From Chitinophagaceae bacterium (GTDB lineage Bacteria > Bacteroidota > Bacteroidia > Chitinophagales > Chitinophagaceae), in assembly GCA_027489035.1 (NCBI GenBank), contig JAIYAN010000023.1, positions 124,001 through 188,000 on the forward strand: a stretch of DNA of 64,000 bases, given 5' to 3'. Below, one piece after another: positions 17,655 to 24,837 of the stretch. Every line of letters begins with the position of its first letter. Position 1 is the first letter of the stretch. Made by a program: the position numbers and the translations under genes. The notes below the pieces were generated by a model that was not told the origin of the DNA, searched no databases, and worked only from the letters and a program-made list of their open reading frames with translations.

Positions 17655-18314
17655 TTAAAAGTCTTTTTTGAAATGAAGGGGCTTAACAGAAGGTGTTTGA
17701 ACTATGTTATTATTTACATTGAATTTAAAATCTACTTTTAATCTTTTTGCTGTTGATTCTAACACAGGCTCAGTTGTAGAATTATCATTAAAATCTATTT
17801 CGGCAAATCGATGTCTTTTTAATTTTGATTGATTGTTTTTTTCAAATTTTACAATTGCAGTATTCGTTATGGAATCAGTAATTATTTGTGGAATTAATGA
17901 TTCTGTCGTTTTATCAGCCACCTGAATAAAAACAATATTTTCATTTTTATAAATGGTATCGGTATCAACAGGTTTAATATTTTTGGATGGATTTTTCTTG
18001 TTGACTATGACTTTTCTTTGATTATCTGTTTTTACTACATAATCATTTTGTAAAGTAATTTGTTTGCGTGTGGGAGCTTTCGATGTAATAATTTTCTTTT
18101 CATTCGACGATTGATTTAATATCAACAACAAAGCAATTCCTGCAGCTACGCCCCATGGAATAATTATCCATATTCTTTTTCTTTTTTTAGAAGGTTCGGG
18201 AATGCCCGCCATCAATAATTCAAATTTTGAATCAAGGGATGGCACATAATCTTTGGGCAGATTTTCAATGGTGTTTATTTTGTCCCGGATTATTTTATTT
18301 TCTATACTTTCCAT
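17655..18314 (-). CDS. Single-pass membrane protein, anti-sigma factor candidate
   Basis: The 219-aa protein has a cytoplasmic N-terminus of about 55 residues (ENKIIRDKINTIENLPKDY onward), one transmembrane helix (IWIIIPWGVAAGIALLLIL, about residues 47-65) preceded by the basic stretch KKRKR, and a Lys/Asn/Thr-rich periplasmic part. This topology, directly behind an ECF sigma gene with a 20-nt overlap, is that of Bacteroidota anti-sigma factors. The classic zinc anti-sigma motif (HxxxCxxC) is absent. The ATG at 18314 is chosen over in-frame codons further upstream because those lie deep in the sigma gene. Confidence 0.7.
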   Translation of the reverse strand: MESIENKIIRDKINTIENLPKDYVPSLDSKFELLMAGIPEPSKKRKRIWIIIPWGVAAGIALLLILNQSSNEKKIITSKAPTRKQITLQNDYVVKTDNQRKVIVNKKNPSKNIKPVDTDTIYKNENIVFIQVADKTTESLIPQIITDSITNTAIVKFEKNNQSKLKRHRFAEIDFNDNSTTEPVLESTAKRLKVDFKFNVNNNIVQTPSVKPLHFKKDF

Positions 18315-18855
18315 AAAAACTATTTTTATTTTTGAGTAGCATTTCTTTGAGTTTGATTTTTGCTTTTCTGTATTGTGTTTTACTTGTACTCTCATTGATT
18401 CCAAGCATTTGAGCAATTTCCTTGTGTGTAAATTCTTCTATGACATACAAATTGAAAACAGTGCGATATCCTACTGGCAAACCAATAATTAAATGAAGTA
18501 TTTCTTCCGCATCTATTTCATTTAATAATTCTGTTGAATCGGGTAATTCTATCAAATCTTCCTCTGTCAATAGATAAAAATTATTGCGTTTTCGCAAATC
18601 CATCAACGCTTCGTTGATTATAATTTGTCGCGACCATAAATAAAGACTGTGTTCTCCTTGAAACTTAAATGAATCCATTTGTTGAAAAACTTTCATCATT
18701 CCCCGCATTACGCAATCTTCCGCTTGTGCAGTATTCACCAAATAACGTTGTACAATTCTGAACATGGGAGGATACAGAATTTCAAACACCTGCTTTTGAG
18801 CGATGCGATTCCATTTGCGGCATAGTTCTATCTGTTGATGAGTTACAATCTTCAT
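18295..18855 (-). CDS. ECF-type RNA polymerase sigma factor (sigma-70 family)
   Basis: The 186-aa protein has region 2 (FEILYPPMFRIVQRYLVNTAQAEDCVMRGMMKVFQQMDSFKFQG, then LYLWSRQIIINEALMDLRKR, at about residues 25-100) and region 4 (IGLPVGYRTVFNLYVIEEFTHKEIAQMLGINESTSKTQYRKAKIKL, near 125-172). There is no sigma 3 domain and no C-terminal SnoaL-type extension. It directs RNA polymerase to a small regulon, probably including its own operon. The ATG at 18855 is used instead of a TTG three codons upstream. A perfect 26-bp palindrome at 18868-18893 precedes the gene. Confidence 0.93.
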   Translation of the reverse strand: MKIVTHQQIELCRKWNRIAQKQVFEILYPPMFRIVQRYLVNTAQAEDCVMRGMMKVFQQMDSFKFQGEHSLYLWSRQIIINEALMDLRKRNNFYLLTEEDLIELPDSTELLNEIDAEEILHLIIGLPVGYRTVFNLYVIEEFTHKEIAQMLGINESTSKTQYRKAKIKLKEMLLKNKNSFYGKYRK

Positions 18856-18867
18856 ATACTTCAAAAT

Positions 18868-18893
18868 CTATAATGCAAATGTTTGCATTATAG
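18868..18893. promoter_or_regulatory. Perfect 26-bp palindrome upstream of the ECF sigma gene
   Basis: Arms CTATAATGCAAA (18868-18879) and TTTGCATTATAG (18882-18893) are exact complements around a TG centre. The element ends 12 bp before the start codon, where a -7 region would lie, so it is a candidate operator. It has no T-run and is upstream of a gene, which argues against a terminator. Confidence 0.7.
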
Positions 18894-19131
18894 TTGCCTA
18901 ATCTGAATTTATTTTAAAATAATTAGTTGAATATTGTACATAGCTTTTAAAACTTATTGAAACTTTAATTAGTCTTTTCGAAGATTGGGGTTGGTTTTGT
19001 TTGTTTTTTAGTTAAGATGATTATTGAGTGTTCGGATTTTTGATAAATATCAACACAATTTTTTTACTAAATAAAAATCACATTAAACATATTACATTTT
19101 TATTACCTTGTATTTTTAAATAATCAATTTT
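18894..19131. other. AT-rich non-coding spacer at the edge of an accessory island
   Basis: No gene, hairpin or repeat was seen in these 238 bases. The only promoter-like element is TACCTTGT near 19105-19112, a weak match to TAnnTTTG 19 nt before the ATG at 19132. Confidence 0.5.
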
Positions 19132-19230
19132 ATGTTGAAGGAAAGTGCAACGAAAATATTTGATCAAAAACAAGTAAGAATCCATTGGGATGAAAAGCAA
19201 AAATTGGCGATTATTTTAAGTAATATGTAA
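19132..19230 (+). pseudogene. Short ORF, possible remnant of a Bro-N/DinD-like protein
   Basis: This 32-codon ORF reads MLKESATKIFDQKQVRIHWD and then EKQKLAIILSNM. The segment KIFDQKQVRIHWDEKQ resembles the N-terminus of Bro-N (phage antirepressor or DinD-like) proteins, which continue with a Trp-Tyr-Phe strand. A shift of reading frame after EKQ would give a Trp (KNWRLF), but it stops at once, so nothing of the rest of the domain remains. It may be a decayed gene or a chance small ORF. Confidence 0.35.
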
Positions 19231-19267
19231 TTTTGAGTGTAATTAAAAAAATCTTAATTTTAATTGT

Positions 19268-19417
19268 ATGTCAACTTTAATAAAATATAACAATTTTAAA
19301 AGCATGAAGCAAAACTCAACTAAATCTAAGAGTAATGTTAATGCCCAAAAAAAAGCTGAAGCTGAAATGTCAGCATTCCTCCGTTTGTTAAGTAAGGCCA
19401 AAGAGAAAAAAGCATAA
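19268..19417 (+). CDS. Small basic protein, 49 aa, upstream of a nucleotidyltransferase gene
   Basis: The ORF encodes MSTLIKYNNFKSMKQNSTKS followed by a Lys/Ala/Ser-rich part ending FLRLLSKAKEKKA; a shorter start at 19304 (MKQNSTK) is possible. It has no signal peptide or known motif. It stops 6 nt before the start of the nucleotidyltransferase gene, so the two are almost certainly co-transcribed. Its small size, high charge and position suggest an accessory partner, perhaps the antidote half of a toxin-antitoxin-like pair, but nothing in the sequence proves this. Confidence 0.5.
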   Translation: MSTLIKYNNFKSMKQNSTKSKSNVNAQKKAEAEMSAFLRLLSKAKEKKA

Positions 19418-19423
19418 AAAAAT

Positions 19424-19921
19424 ATGCAAAGTAATGTAACCAACGAGATTACCCGAGTTTGTCAAATCTTAAATAAAAACGATGTTCAGTATTTAATTGT
19501 TGGTGGTACGGCAGTTGCTTTTCATGGATACTTTAGATGGTCTCAAAACTCTGATGGAACTCCAGCTGATAAATTTGATCTTGATATTTGGTACAATCCT
19601 ACATATGATAACTACTTCAACCTTTTAAGATCACTAGAAGAGCTAGGCCAGGATGTAAAGGAGTTCTTTGCAGAGAAATCACCGAATCCACAAAAATCTT
19701 ATTTTAAATTTGTACTAGAAAAATTTACACTAGACTTCTTGCCGAAATTAAAAGATAGTGGTAAATTCAAATTAGCATACGAAAAAAAAGAAACAACCAT
19801 AATCAATGAAATAGAAATGTTTTTTATAGGAATAGACGAACTTCTTCAAGATAAAGCTGCTAATTCCCGTCCGAAAGATTTAGAAGACATCAAGCATTTG
19901 ACTTCAATCAAAAAGAAGTAA
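19424..19921 (+). CDS. Nucleotidyltransferase-fold protein (AbiEii/MNT-like)
   Basis: The 165-aa protein has the minimal nucleotidyltransferase core: an N-terminal helix, then YLIVGGTAVAFHGY with the GG motif (about residues 22-35), and the acidic pair in KFDLDIWYNP (about 58-67). A third acidic residue probably lies in FTLDFLPKL. The spacer between GG and DxD holds a 13-residue insertion (WSQNSDGTPADKF) longer than in the common form, where an Arg-Thr/Asp motif directly precedes the pair. The C-terminus (RPKDLEDIKHLTSI) is typical of the family. Members transfer nucleotides, some as toxins; its substrate is unknown. It belongs to the accessory island. Confidence 0.75.
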   Translation: MQSNVTNEITRVCQILNKNDVQYLIVGGTAVAFHGYFRWSQNSDGTPADKFDLDIWYNPTYDNYFNLLRSLEELGQDVKEFFAEKSPNPQKSYFKFVLEKFTLDFLPKLKDSGKFKLAYEKKETTIINEIEMFFIGIDELLQDKAANSRPKDLEDIKHLTSIKKK

Positions 19922-20023
19922 ATCACTTTAATTTAATCATCAATAGCCGGTATTAAGTTTCTATAAAAACAGTTTCTACTTTTCTCCATTCACAATTTTC
20001 CCTTTTGATTTTTGAATTTTTAC

Positions 20024-22069
20024 TTATCCCTTCACACCCATCCTCTCCAATTGATTTTTCATCCCAAACATAATATCCCTTAATCGAGCGGCTTCCATAA
20101 AATCGAGGTCTTTGGCGGCTTTATCCATTTCCTTTTTAATTTTACCAATGGCTTTTTCCAATTGAGGAATGGTTTGGTATTCTGTTTGTTCTTCTGCGGC
20201 TAATGGTAATGGTTGTGCTTCATCTTGCGTAGCATAAGGATTTGAAGGGTCGTAGCCTTTTACATCCAACACACTTCCTTGAGCAATAACCTGGTCAATA
20301 GATTTTTTAATGGTAGTTGGAGTAATGTTGTGTTTGATGTTGTACGTGATTTGCTTTTCCCTTCTCCTCAAGGTTTCGTCCATGGTTTTTTGCATGCTCA
20401 TGGTTATTTTATCTCCATAAAAAATAACCAAACCTTTTGCATTTCTCGCGGCCCTTCCAGCTGTTTGGGTTAAGCTTCTTTCATTCCTTAAAAACCCTTC
20501 TTTATCCGCATCCATAATGGCTACAAGCGACACTTCTGGCAAATCCAATCCTTCTCTTAATAAATTCACGCCCACCAAAACGTCGATGGTTCCAAGTCTT
20601 AATTCACGCAATATTTCTACCCTTTCCAACGTATCTACATCACTATGAATGTATTTCGATTTTATATTTATACGCCCCAGATATTTATTCATTTCTTCGG
20701 CCATGCGTTTGGTCAAGGTCGTTACCAAAACACGATCTCCCTGTTGAATTCGATTGTCGATTTCATCTAATAAATCATCGATTTGATTTAATGTTGGTCG
20801 CACTTCAATGGGTGGATCTAATAATCCCGTTGGACGAACCACTTGTTCTACAACTACGCCGCCACATTTTTGCAATTCATATTCTCCTGGAGTTGCTGAA
20901 ACGAAAACCGTTTGGTTAATGATGTTTTCAAACTCATTAAAATTTTGTGGGCGATTATCCATTGCAGATGGTAAACGAAATCCATAATCTACAAGGTTAA
21001 GTTTGCGGCTTCTATCACCACCATACATGCCACTAATTTGGGGAATGGTTTGATGGCTTTCATCTATAATGGTCAAAAAATCGCTTGGAAAATAATCCAA
21101 CAAACAGAATGGCCTGTCGCCGGGTTTTCTTCTATCAAAAAAACGAGAATAATTTTCAATACCTGTGCAGTAGCCGAGTTCACGAATCATTTCAAGATCA
21201 TATTCCACACGTTCGCCAATACGTTGCGCTTCAATATGTTTGCCCACATTTTTAAAATACTGCACCTGAGCTGCCGCTTCATCCTGAATATCGCTGATCA
21301 CTTGAGCGAGCATATCTTTCGGAGCGAGATACAGATTTGCAGGAAAAATAGCAGCATTTTCAACAGCGCCAATTCGTTTGCCAGAGCTGAGTTCCAACGT
21401 TTCTATGGATTCTATTTCATCACCAAAAAAACAAATGCGATATCCAAAATCTACATAAGGCAAATTGATGTCGATGGTATCACCGTTAACCCTAAAAGAG
21501 CCACGTTCAAAATCGCCCTGACTTCGATGATATAATGAATTCACCAAGGCATGCAAAAATCCTTGACGTGATAAAACTTGTCCGGTGTGAATGCGAATAA
21601 TACCATTTTCATACTCGGTAGGATTACCCATACCATAAATACAACTCACACTGGCTACAATTACGATATCTCTTCTTCCACTCAGCAATTGCGCCGTTGC
21701 TTGCAACCTTAGTTTATCCAACTCTTCATTTATGCTCAAATCTTTTTCAATGTACGTATTGGTAACAGGCATGTAAGCCTCGGGCTGATAATAATCGTAA
21801 TAAGAAACAAAATACCCCACTGCATTATCTGGAAAGAATTGTTTGAACTCGCCGTACAGTTGGGCCACTAAGGTTTTGTTGTGAGTAAGTACGAGCGTGG
21901 GGCGTTGGAGATTTTGAATCACGTTTGCCATAGTAAACGTTTTTCCACTACCCGTTACACCCAATAAGGTTTGAAATTGTTCGCCATCCAACAAACCTTG
22001 TGTTAGCTGTTGTATTGCACTTGGCTGATCACCAGATGGTGTATATTCTGAAACAAGTTTGAATGGCAT
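20024..22069 (-). CDS. uvrB: Excinuclease ABC subunit B
   Basis: The 681-aa protein is the damage-verifying helicase-like subunit of nucleotide excision repair. Visible are Walker A GVTGSGKTFTMANV, the beta-hairpin region YYDYYQPEAYMP with NTYIEKDLSINEE, the DEXX-type motif TIIDESHQTIPQ, motif VI region QTAGRAARNAKG and the C-terminal UVR domain (IGKIKKEMDKAAKDLDFMEA, about 640-675) that contacts UvrC. The start at MPFKLVSEYTPSGDQP is chosen because homologues begin there; an 11-residue N-terminal extension from 22102 is not conserved in type. Confidence 0.98.
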   Translation of the reverse strand: MPFKLVSEYTPSGDQPSAIQQLTQGLLDGEQFQTLLGVTGSGKTFTMANVIQNLQRPTLVLTHNKTLVAQLYGEFKQFFPDNAVGYFVSYYDYYQPEAYMPVTNTYIEKDLSINEELDKLRLQATAQLLSGRRDIVIVASVSCIYGMGNPTEYENGIIRIHTGQVLSRQGFLHALVNSLYHRSQGDFERGSFRVNGDTIDINLPYVDFGYRICFFGDEIESIETLELSSGKRIGAVENAAIFPANLYLAPKDMLAQVISDIQDEAAAQVQYFKNVGKHIEAQRIGERVEYDLEMIRELGYCTGIENYSRFFDRRKPGDRPFCLLDYFPSDFLTIIDESHQTIPQISGMYGGDRSRKLNLVDYGFRLPSAMDNRPQNFNEFENIINQTVFVSATPGEYELQKCGGVVVEQVVRPTGLLDPPIEVRPTLNQIDDLLDEIDNRIQQGDRVLVTTLTKRMAEEMNKYLGRINIKSKYIHSDVDTLERVEILRELRLGTIDVLVGVNLLREGLDLPEVSLVAIMDADKEGFLRNERSLTQTAGRAARNAKGLVIFYGDKITMSMQKTMDETLRRREKQITYNIKHNITPTTIKKSIDQVIAQGSVLDVKGYDPSNPYATQDEAQPLPLAAEEQTEYQTIPQLEKAIGKIKKEMDKAAKDLDFMEAARLRDIMFGMKNQLERMGVKG

Positions 22070-22173
22070 AAGTAATACTTCTAAAAAAGTAAAATTATAC
22101 AATTAAAGTTTTGAAGTTGTATAAAACTGATACTGAAGTTTATTTACCCTAAAATTTAACGCATTAATAAGCA

Positions 22174-22506
22174 TCACCATTTCTCATCTTCAGCAATTTC
22201 TACATCATTTTCTGTATGCGCCATTTTATATTTAAGCTTTTGAAGTTGTCGTTCTATAATTAAATGTGCAATTAGATGGCCCGCATCTTCTTTAGGGCTT
22301 TCTTTGAGCATCGCTTTTATCTTCATTTCACTTACATCAATTCGGTAAAGCAATTGTATTAAAGATTCAAAATTGGTTAAGATTAGTTTGTTGATAAAGG
22401 CAGCAAATTGATTAAAAATCTCAGGGTCATTAAGCATATCAATGTCTGTACAAGAAAAAATCTTTTCCAAAGAAATTTCATTTGCATTCGTTGTTTGAAT
22501 TTGCAT
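22174..22506 (-). CDS. Hypothetical small acidic protein, 110 aa
   Basis: The protein is mostly predicted helix without signal or membrane segment, and ends in an acidic tail (HTENDVEIAEDEKW). The middle contains NQFAAFINKLILTNFESLIQLLYRIDVSEMKIKAMLKESPKEDAGHLIAHLIIERQLQKLKY, a pattern of short amphipathic helices. I do not recognise the family with certainty. It lies 104 bp upstream of uvrB on the same strand and may be co-transcribed with it. Confidence 0.7.
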   Translation of the reverse strand: MQIQTTNANEISLEKIFSCTDIDMLNDPEIFNQFAAFINKLILTNFESLIQLLYRIDVSEMKIKAMLKESPKEDAGHLIAHLIIERQLQKLKYKMAHTENDVEIAEDEKW

Positions 22507-22645
22507 AAAATGATTTTTAATATTCTAAGTAAGCAATGATGATTTTATAGAACTTATGTCAAATGTAATTTAAACCATTTTGAACTGGATAAGATGTAAA
22601 AAGATTGAAATCATTTTTCGGTTAATTGAAATCATAATACAGAAA

Positions 22646-23410
22646 TTAAAAACCTTCAAATACGCCCAAACCAAACAAAGCAAAATCATATTTAACGGGA
22701 TCGTTTGGATCTAATTTTCGCAAGGAAGCATCAAGCTCTAAAACTGCTTTATGGTCATTTTGAGTTCTATCCAGCAATCCTAATTTTCGGGCTACGTTTC
22801 CGGAGTGTACATCTAATGGACAAGAAAGTATATTGGGAGAAAGTGTTTTCCATATGCCAAAATCCACACCACACTTGTCTTTGCGAACCATCCACCTGAG
22901 GTACATGTTTATTTTTTTTGCCGCTGACCCTTTAAATGGATCCGACACATGCTTACTCGTTCTTTCCAAATGGGGTATTTCAAAAAATACTTTTTTAAAC
23001 TCATGAATGGCAGGTTGCAATGAATCTGAATTGGCGTGTTTAATGAAAACCTGTTCTATTCCACCATGTTTTACATAAATATTTTTCAGACTTTTTATAA
23101 AGAAAATTAAGTCGGTTGCATTAAAGGTTCGATGTACAAAATGGTTCAACTTTTTTAAATCAGCTGCTTTATGGTTGAGCACAAAATCATAAGGCGCATT
23201 GCCAAGCAAGTCCATTAATTTGTGCCCATTGCTTACGATGGCTTTTCTATTTCCCCAAGCAAAAGTGGACACCAAAAATCCAGCAATTTCAATATCTTCT
23301 TTTAATGAAAAGCGGTGCGGTATGGCAATAGGGTCGGGTTCAATAAAATCAGGGCGATTGTATTGTTCAAATTTAAAATCTAAAAATGCTTTTAATTCAA
23401 CCGCATTCAC
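22646..23410 (-). CDS. TIGR02757 (DUF2400) family protein
   Basis: The 254-aa protein follows the family layout: FKFEQYNRPDFIEPDPIAIPHRF near the N-terminus, DIEIAGFLVSTFAWGNRKAI, a middle FNATDLIFFIKSLKNIY, then MYLRWMVRKDKCGVDFGIWK and a C-terminal PLDVHSGNVARKLGLLDR with conserved Asp and His. Relatives resemble the helix-hairpin-helix DNA glycosylase fold, but no activity is established that I can rely on. The terminator of the upstream cystathionine gene lies between the two genes, so transcription is probably separate. Confidence 0.85.
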   Translation of the reverse strand: MNAVELKAFLDFKFEQYNRPDFIEPDPIAIPHRFSLKEDIEIAGFLVSTFAWGNRKAIVSNGHKLMDLLGNAPYDFVLNHKAADLKKLNHFVHRTFNATDLIFFIKSLKNIYVKHGGIEQVFIKHANSDSLQPAIHEFKKVFFEIPHLERTSKHVSDPFKGSAAKKINMYLRWMVRKDKCGVDFGIWKTLSPNILSCPLDVHSGNVARKLGLLDRTQNDHKAVLELDASLRKLDPNDPVKYDFALFGLGVFEGF

Positions 23411-23429
23411 CTTTAATCATTTTGTATTA

Positions 23430-23460
23430 AAAAAGGTTGATCGTTAAAATCAACCTTTGT
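23430..23460 (-). terminator. Rho-independent terminator after the trans-sulfuration gene
   Basis: AAAGGTTGAT (23432-23441) and ATCAACCTTT (23449-23458) form a 10-bp stem with a 7-nt loop. On the minus strand the stem is followed by T residues. It ends transcription coming from the gene that stops at 23488. Confidence 0.85.
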
Positions 23461-23487
23461 ATTTTTTTGTGTCTAATTTTCAATCAA

Positions 23488-24651
23488 TTATCCAATCGCT
23501 TGTTTCAAATCCTCCACTAAATCTTCTGCATCTTCAATACCAATACTCAATCTGATTAAGCCATCACTTAAACCATGTTTAATTCTCTCTTCCCTTGGAA
23601 TGCTTGCATGTGTCATGCTTGCAGGATGATTGATAAGTGATTCTACCCCGCCCAAACTTTCGGCTAATGAAAATAATTTAGTACTTGATAAAACTTTTGT
23701 TGCCGCTTCTATCGAACTGTCTTTTAAAGTAAAGCTCAACATTCCACCAAAACCGCGCATTTGTTTTTTGGCAATTTCGTGGTTTTGATGATCTTCAAAT
23801 CCACACCAGAAAACCTTTTCTACTTTTGGATGATTGCGTAAATAATTTGCAATGACTATGCCGTTTTCACAATGTGCTTTCATACGTACATGCAAGGTTT
23901 TAATTCCTCTTAATACCAAGAAACAATCAAATGGTCCTGGCACTGCACCACAACTTTTTTGTATAAAATACAATTGGTCTTTTAATCCTTCATCGTTCAT
24001 GATTAACGCCCCTTGAATGACATCGCTATGTCCACCCAAATATTTTGTAGATGAATGCATTACGATATCAGCACCAAGGTCTAATGGATTTTGTAAATAG
24101 GGAGACGCAAATGTATTATCCACACATAATATCGTTCCTGCTTTTTTTGAAATCGCAGCAATGGCTTCAATATCTGTAATGTTCATCAAAGGATTGGTAG
24201 GTGTTTCAATCCAAATCAACTTCGACTTTTCGGTCATTGCTTTGGTTACATTTTCTGGATTGGTAGTATCTACAAAAATAAATTTGATGCCAAATTTTTC
24301 ATACACTTTTGTAAATAAGCGATACGTTCCACCATACATGTCGTTTGCCGCAATAACTTCATCACCCGGAACGAGCAATTTAATTACCGTATCTGTTGCC
24401 GCCACACCGCTACTAAATGCCAATCCATATTTTCCATTTTCAATAACTGCCAACGCAGTTTCTAATGCAGCACGGGTTGGATTTTGCGAACGCGCATACT
24501 CATACCCTTTATGTTGCCCTGGTGCTGATTGTACATAAGTTGATGTTTGAAATATTGGTGTCATGATTGCACCAGTTGAAGGATCAGGTTCTGCTCCCGC
24601 ATGAATCATTCTGGTGGCAATTTTTTTGTTATCTAATGAAGCTTTGCTCAT
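23488..24651 (-). CDS. Trans-sulfuration enzyme: cystathionine gamma-synthase or gamma-lyase
   Basis: The 387-aa PLP enzyme belongs to the Cys/Met metabolism family. The PLP-binding Lys is in MHSSTKYLGGHSDVIQGA (about residue 200), the PLP-stacking Tyr region in NDMYGGTYRL (about 108), and the C-terminal SLGGVESLINHPASMTHASIP substrate-binding loop is present. The sequence alone does not separate the synthase (MetB, methionine synthesis) from the lyase, since both share these motifs. It is monocistronic, with a terminator at 23430-23460 and a TATTTTTA box (24678-24671) upstream. Confidence 0.9.
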   Translation of the reverse strand: MSKASLDNKKIATRMIHAGAEPDPSTGAIMTPIFQTSTYVQSAPGQHKGYEYARSQNPTRAALETALAVIENGKYGLAFSSGVAATDTVIKLLVPGDEVIAANDMYGGTYRLFTKVYEKFGIKFIFVDTTNPENVTKAMTEKSKLIWIETPTNPLMNITDIEAIAAISKKAGTILCVDNTFASPYLQNPLDLGADIVMHSSTKYLGGHSDVIQGALIMNDEGLKDQLYFIQKSCGAVPGPFDCFLVLRGIKTLHVRMKAHCENGIVIANYLRNHPKVEKVFWCGFEDHQNHEIAKKQMRGFGGMLSFTLKDSSIEAATKVLSSTKLFSLAESLGGVESLINHPASMTHASIPREERIKHGLSDGLIRLSIGIEDAEDLVEDLKQAIG

Positions 24652-24697
24652 GGTTTTTTATTTTAAGTGGTAAAAATAGAAAATAATATCGTTACAT

Positions 24698-24756
24698 CCC
24701 ACGGTTTAAACCGTGGGTTACGGTATAAGATGTCAATGTTAATGGTTTCAACCATT
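24698..24756. repeat. REP-like double hairpin, copy 2
   Basis: CCCACGGTTTAAACCGTGGG (24698-24717) is a perfect 20-bp palindrome closely matching the element at 3033-3052. A second hairpin, AATGGTT/AACCATT around TC, follows at 24741-24756. It sits between two divergent genes, so it is not a terminator. Confidence 0.8.
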
Positions 24757-24837
24757 TATTTATGGTTTCTGTAGACGTTAAGTTGAAAAAAGAAAATATA
24801 TTCGCTTTACACGTAACTTCAATACTTAAATTTATTT

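Noticed and set aside
22070..22102. N-terminal extension of UvrB
   Set aside because: Homologues begin at MPFKLVSEY; the extra 11 codons are not conserved in type.
24652..24837. A SAM or other riboswitch upstream of the trans-sulfuration gene
   Set aside because: The only structures are the REP-like double hairpin; no riboswitch core was recognised and the hairpin is unrelated to a terminator.
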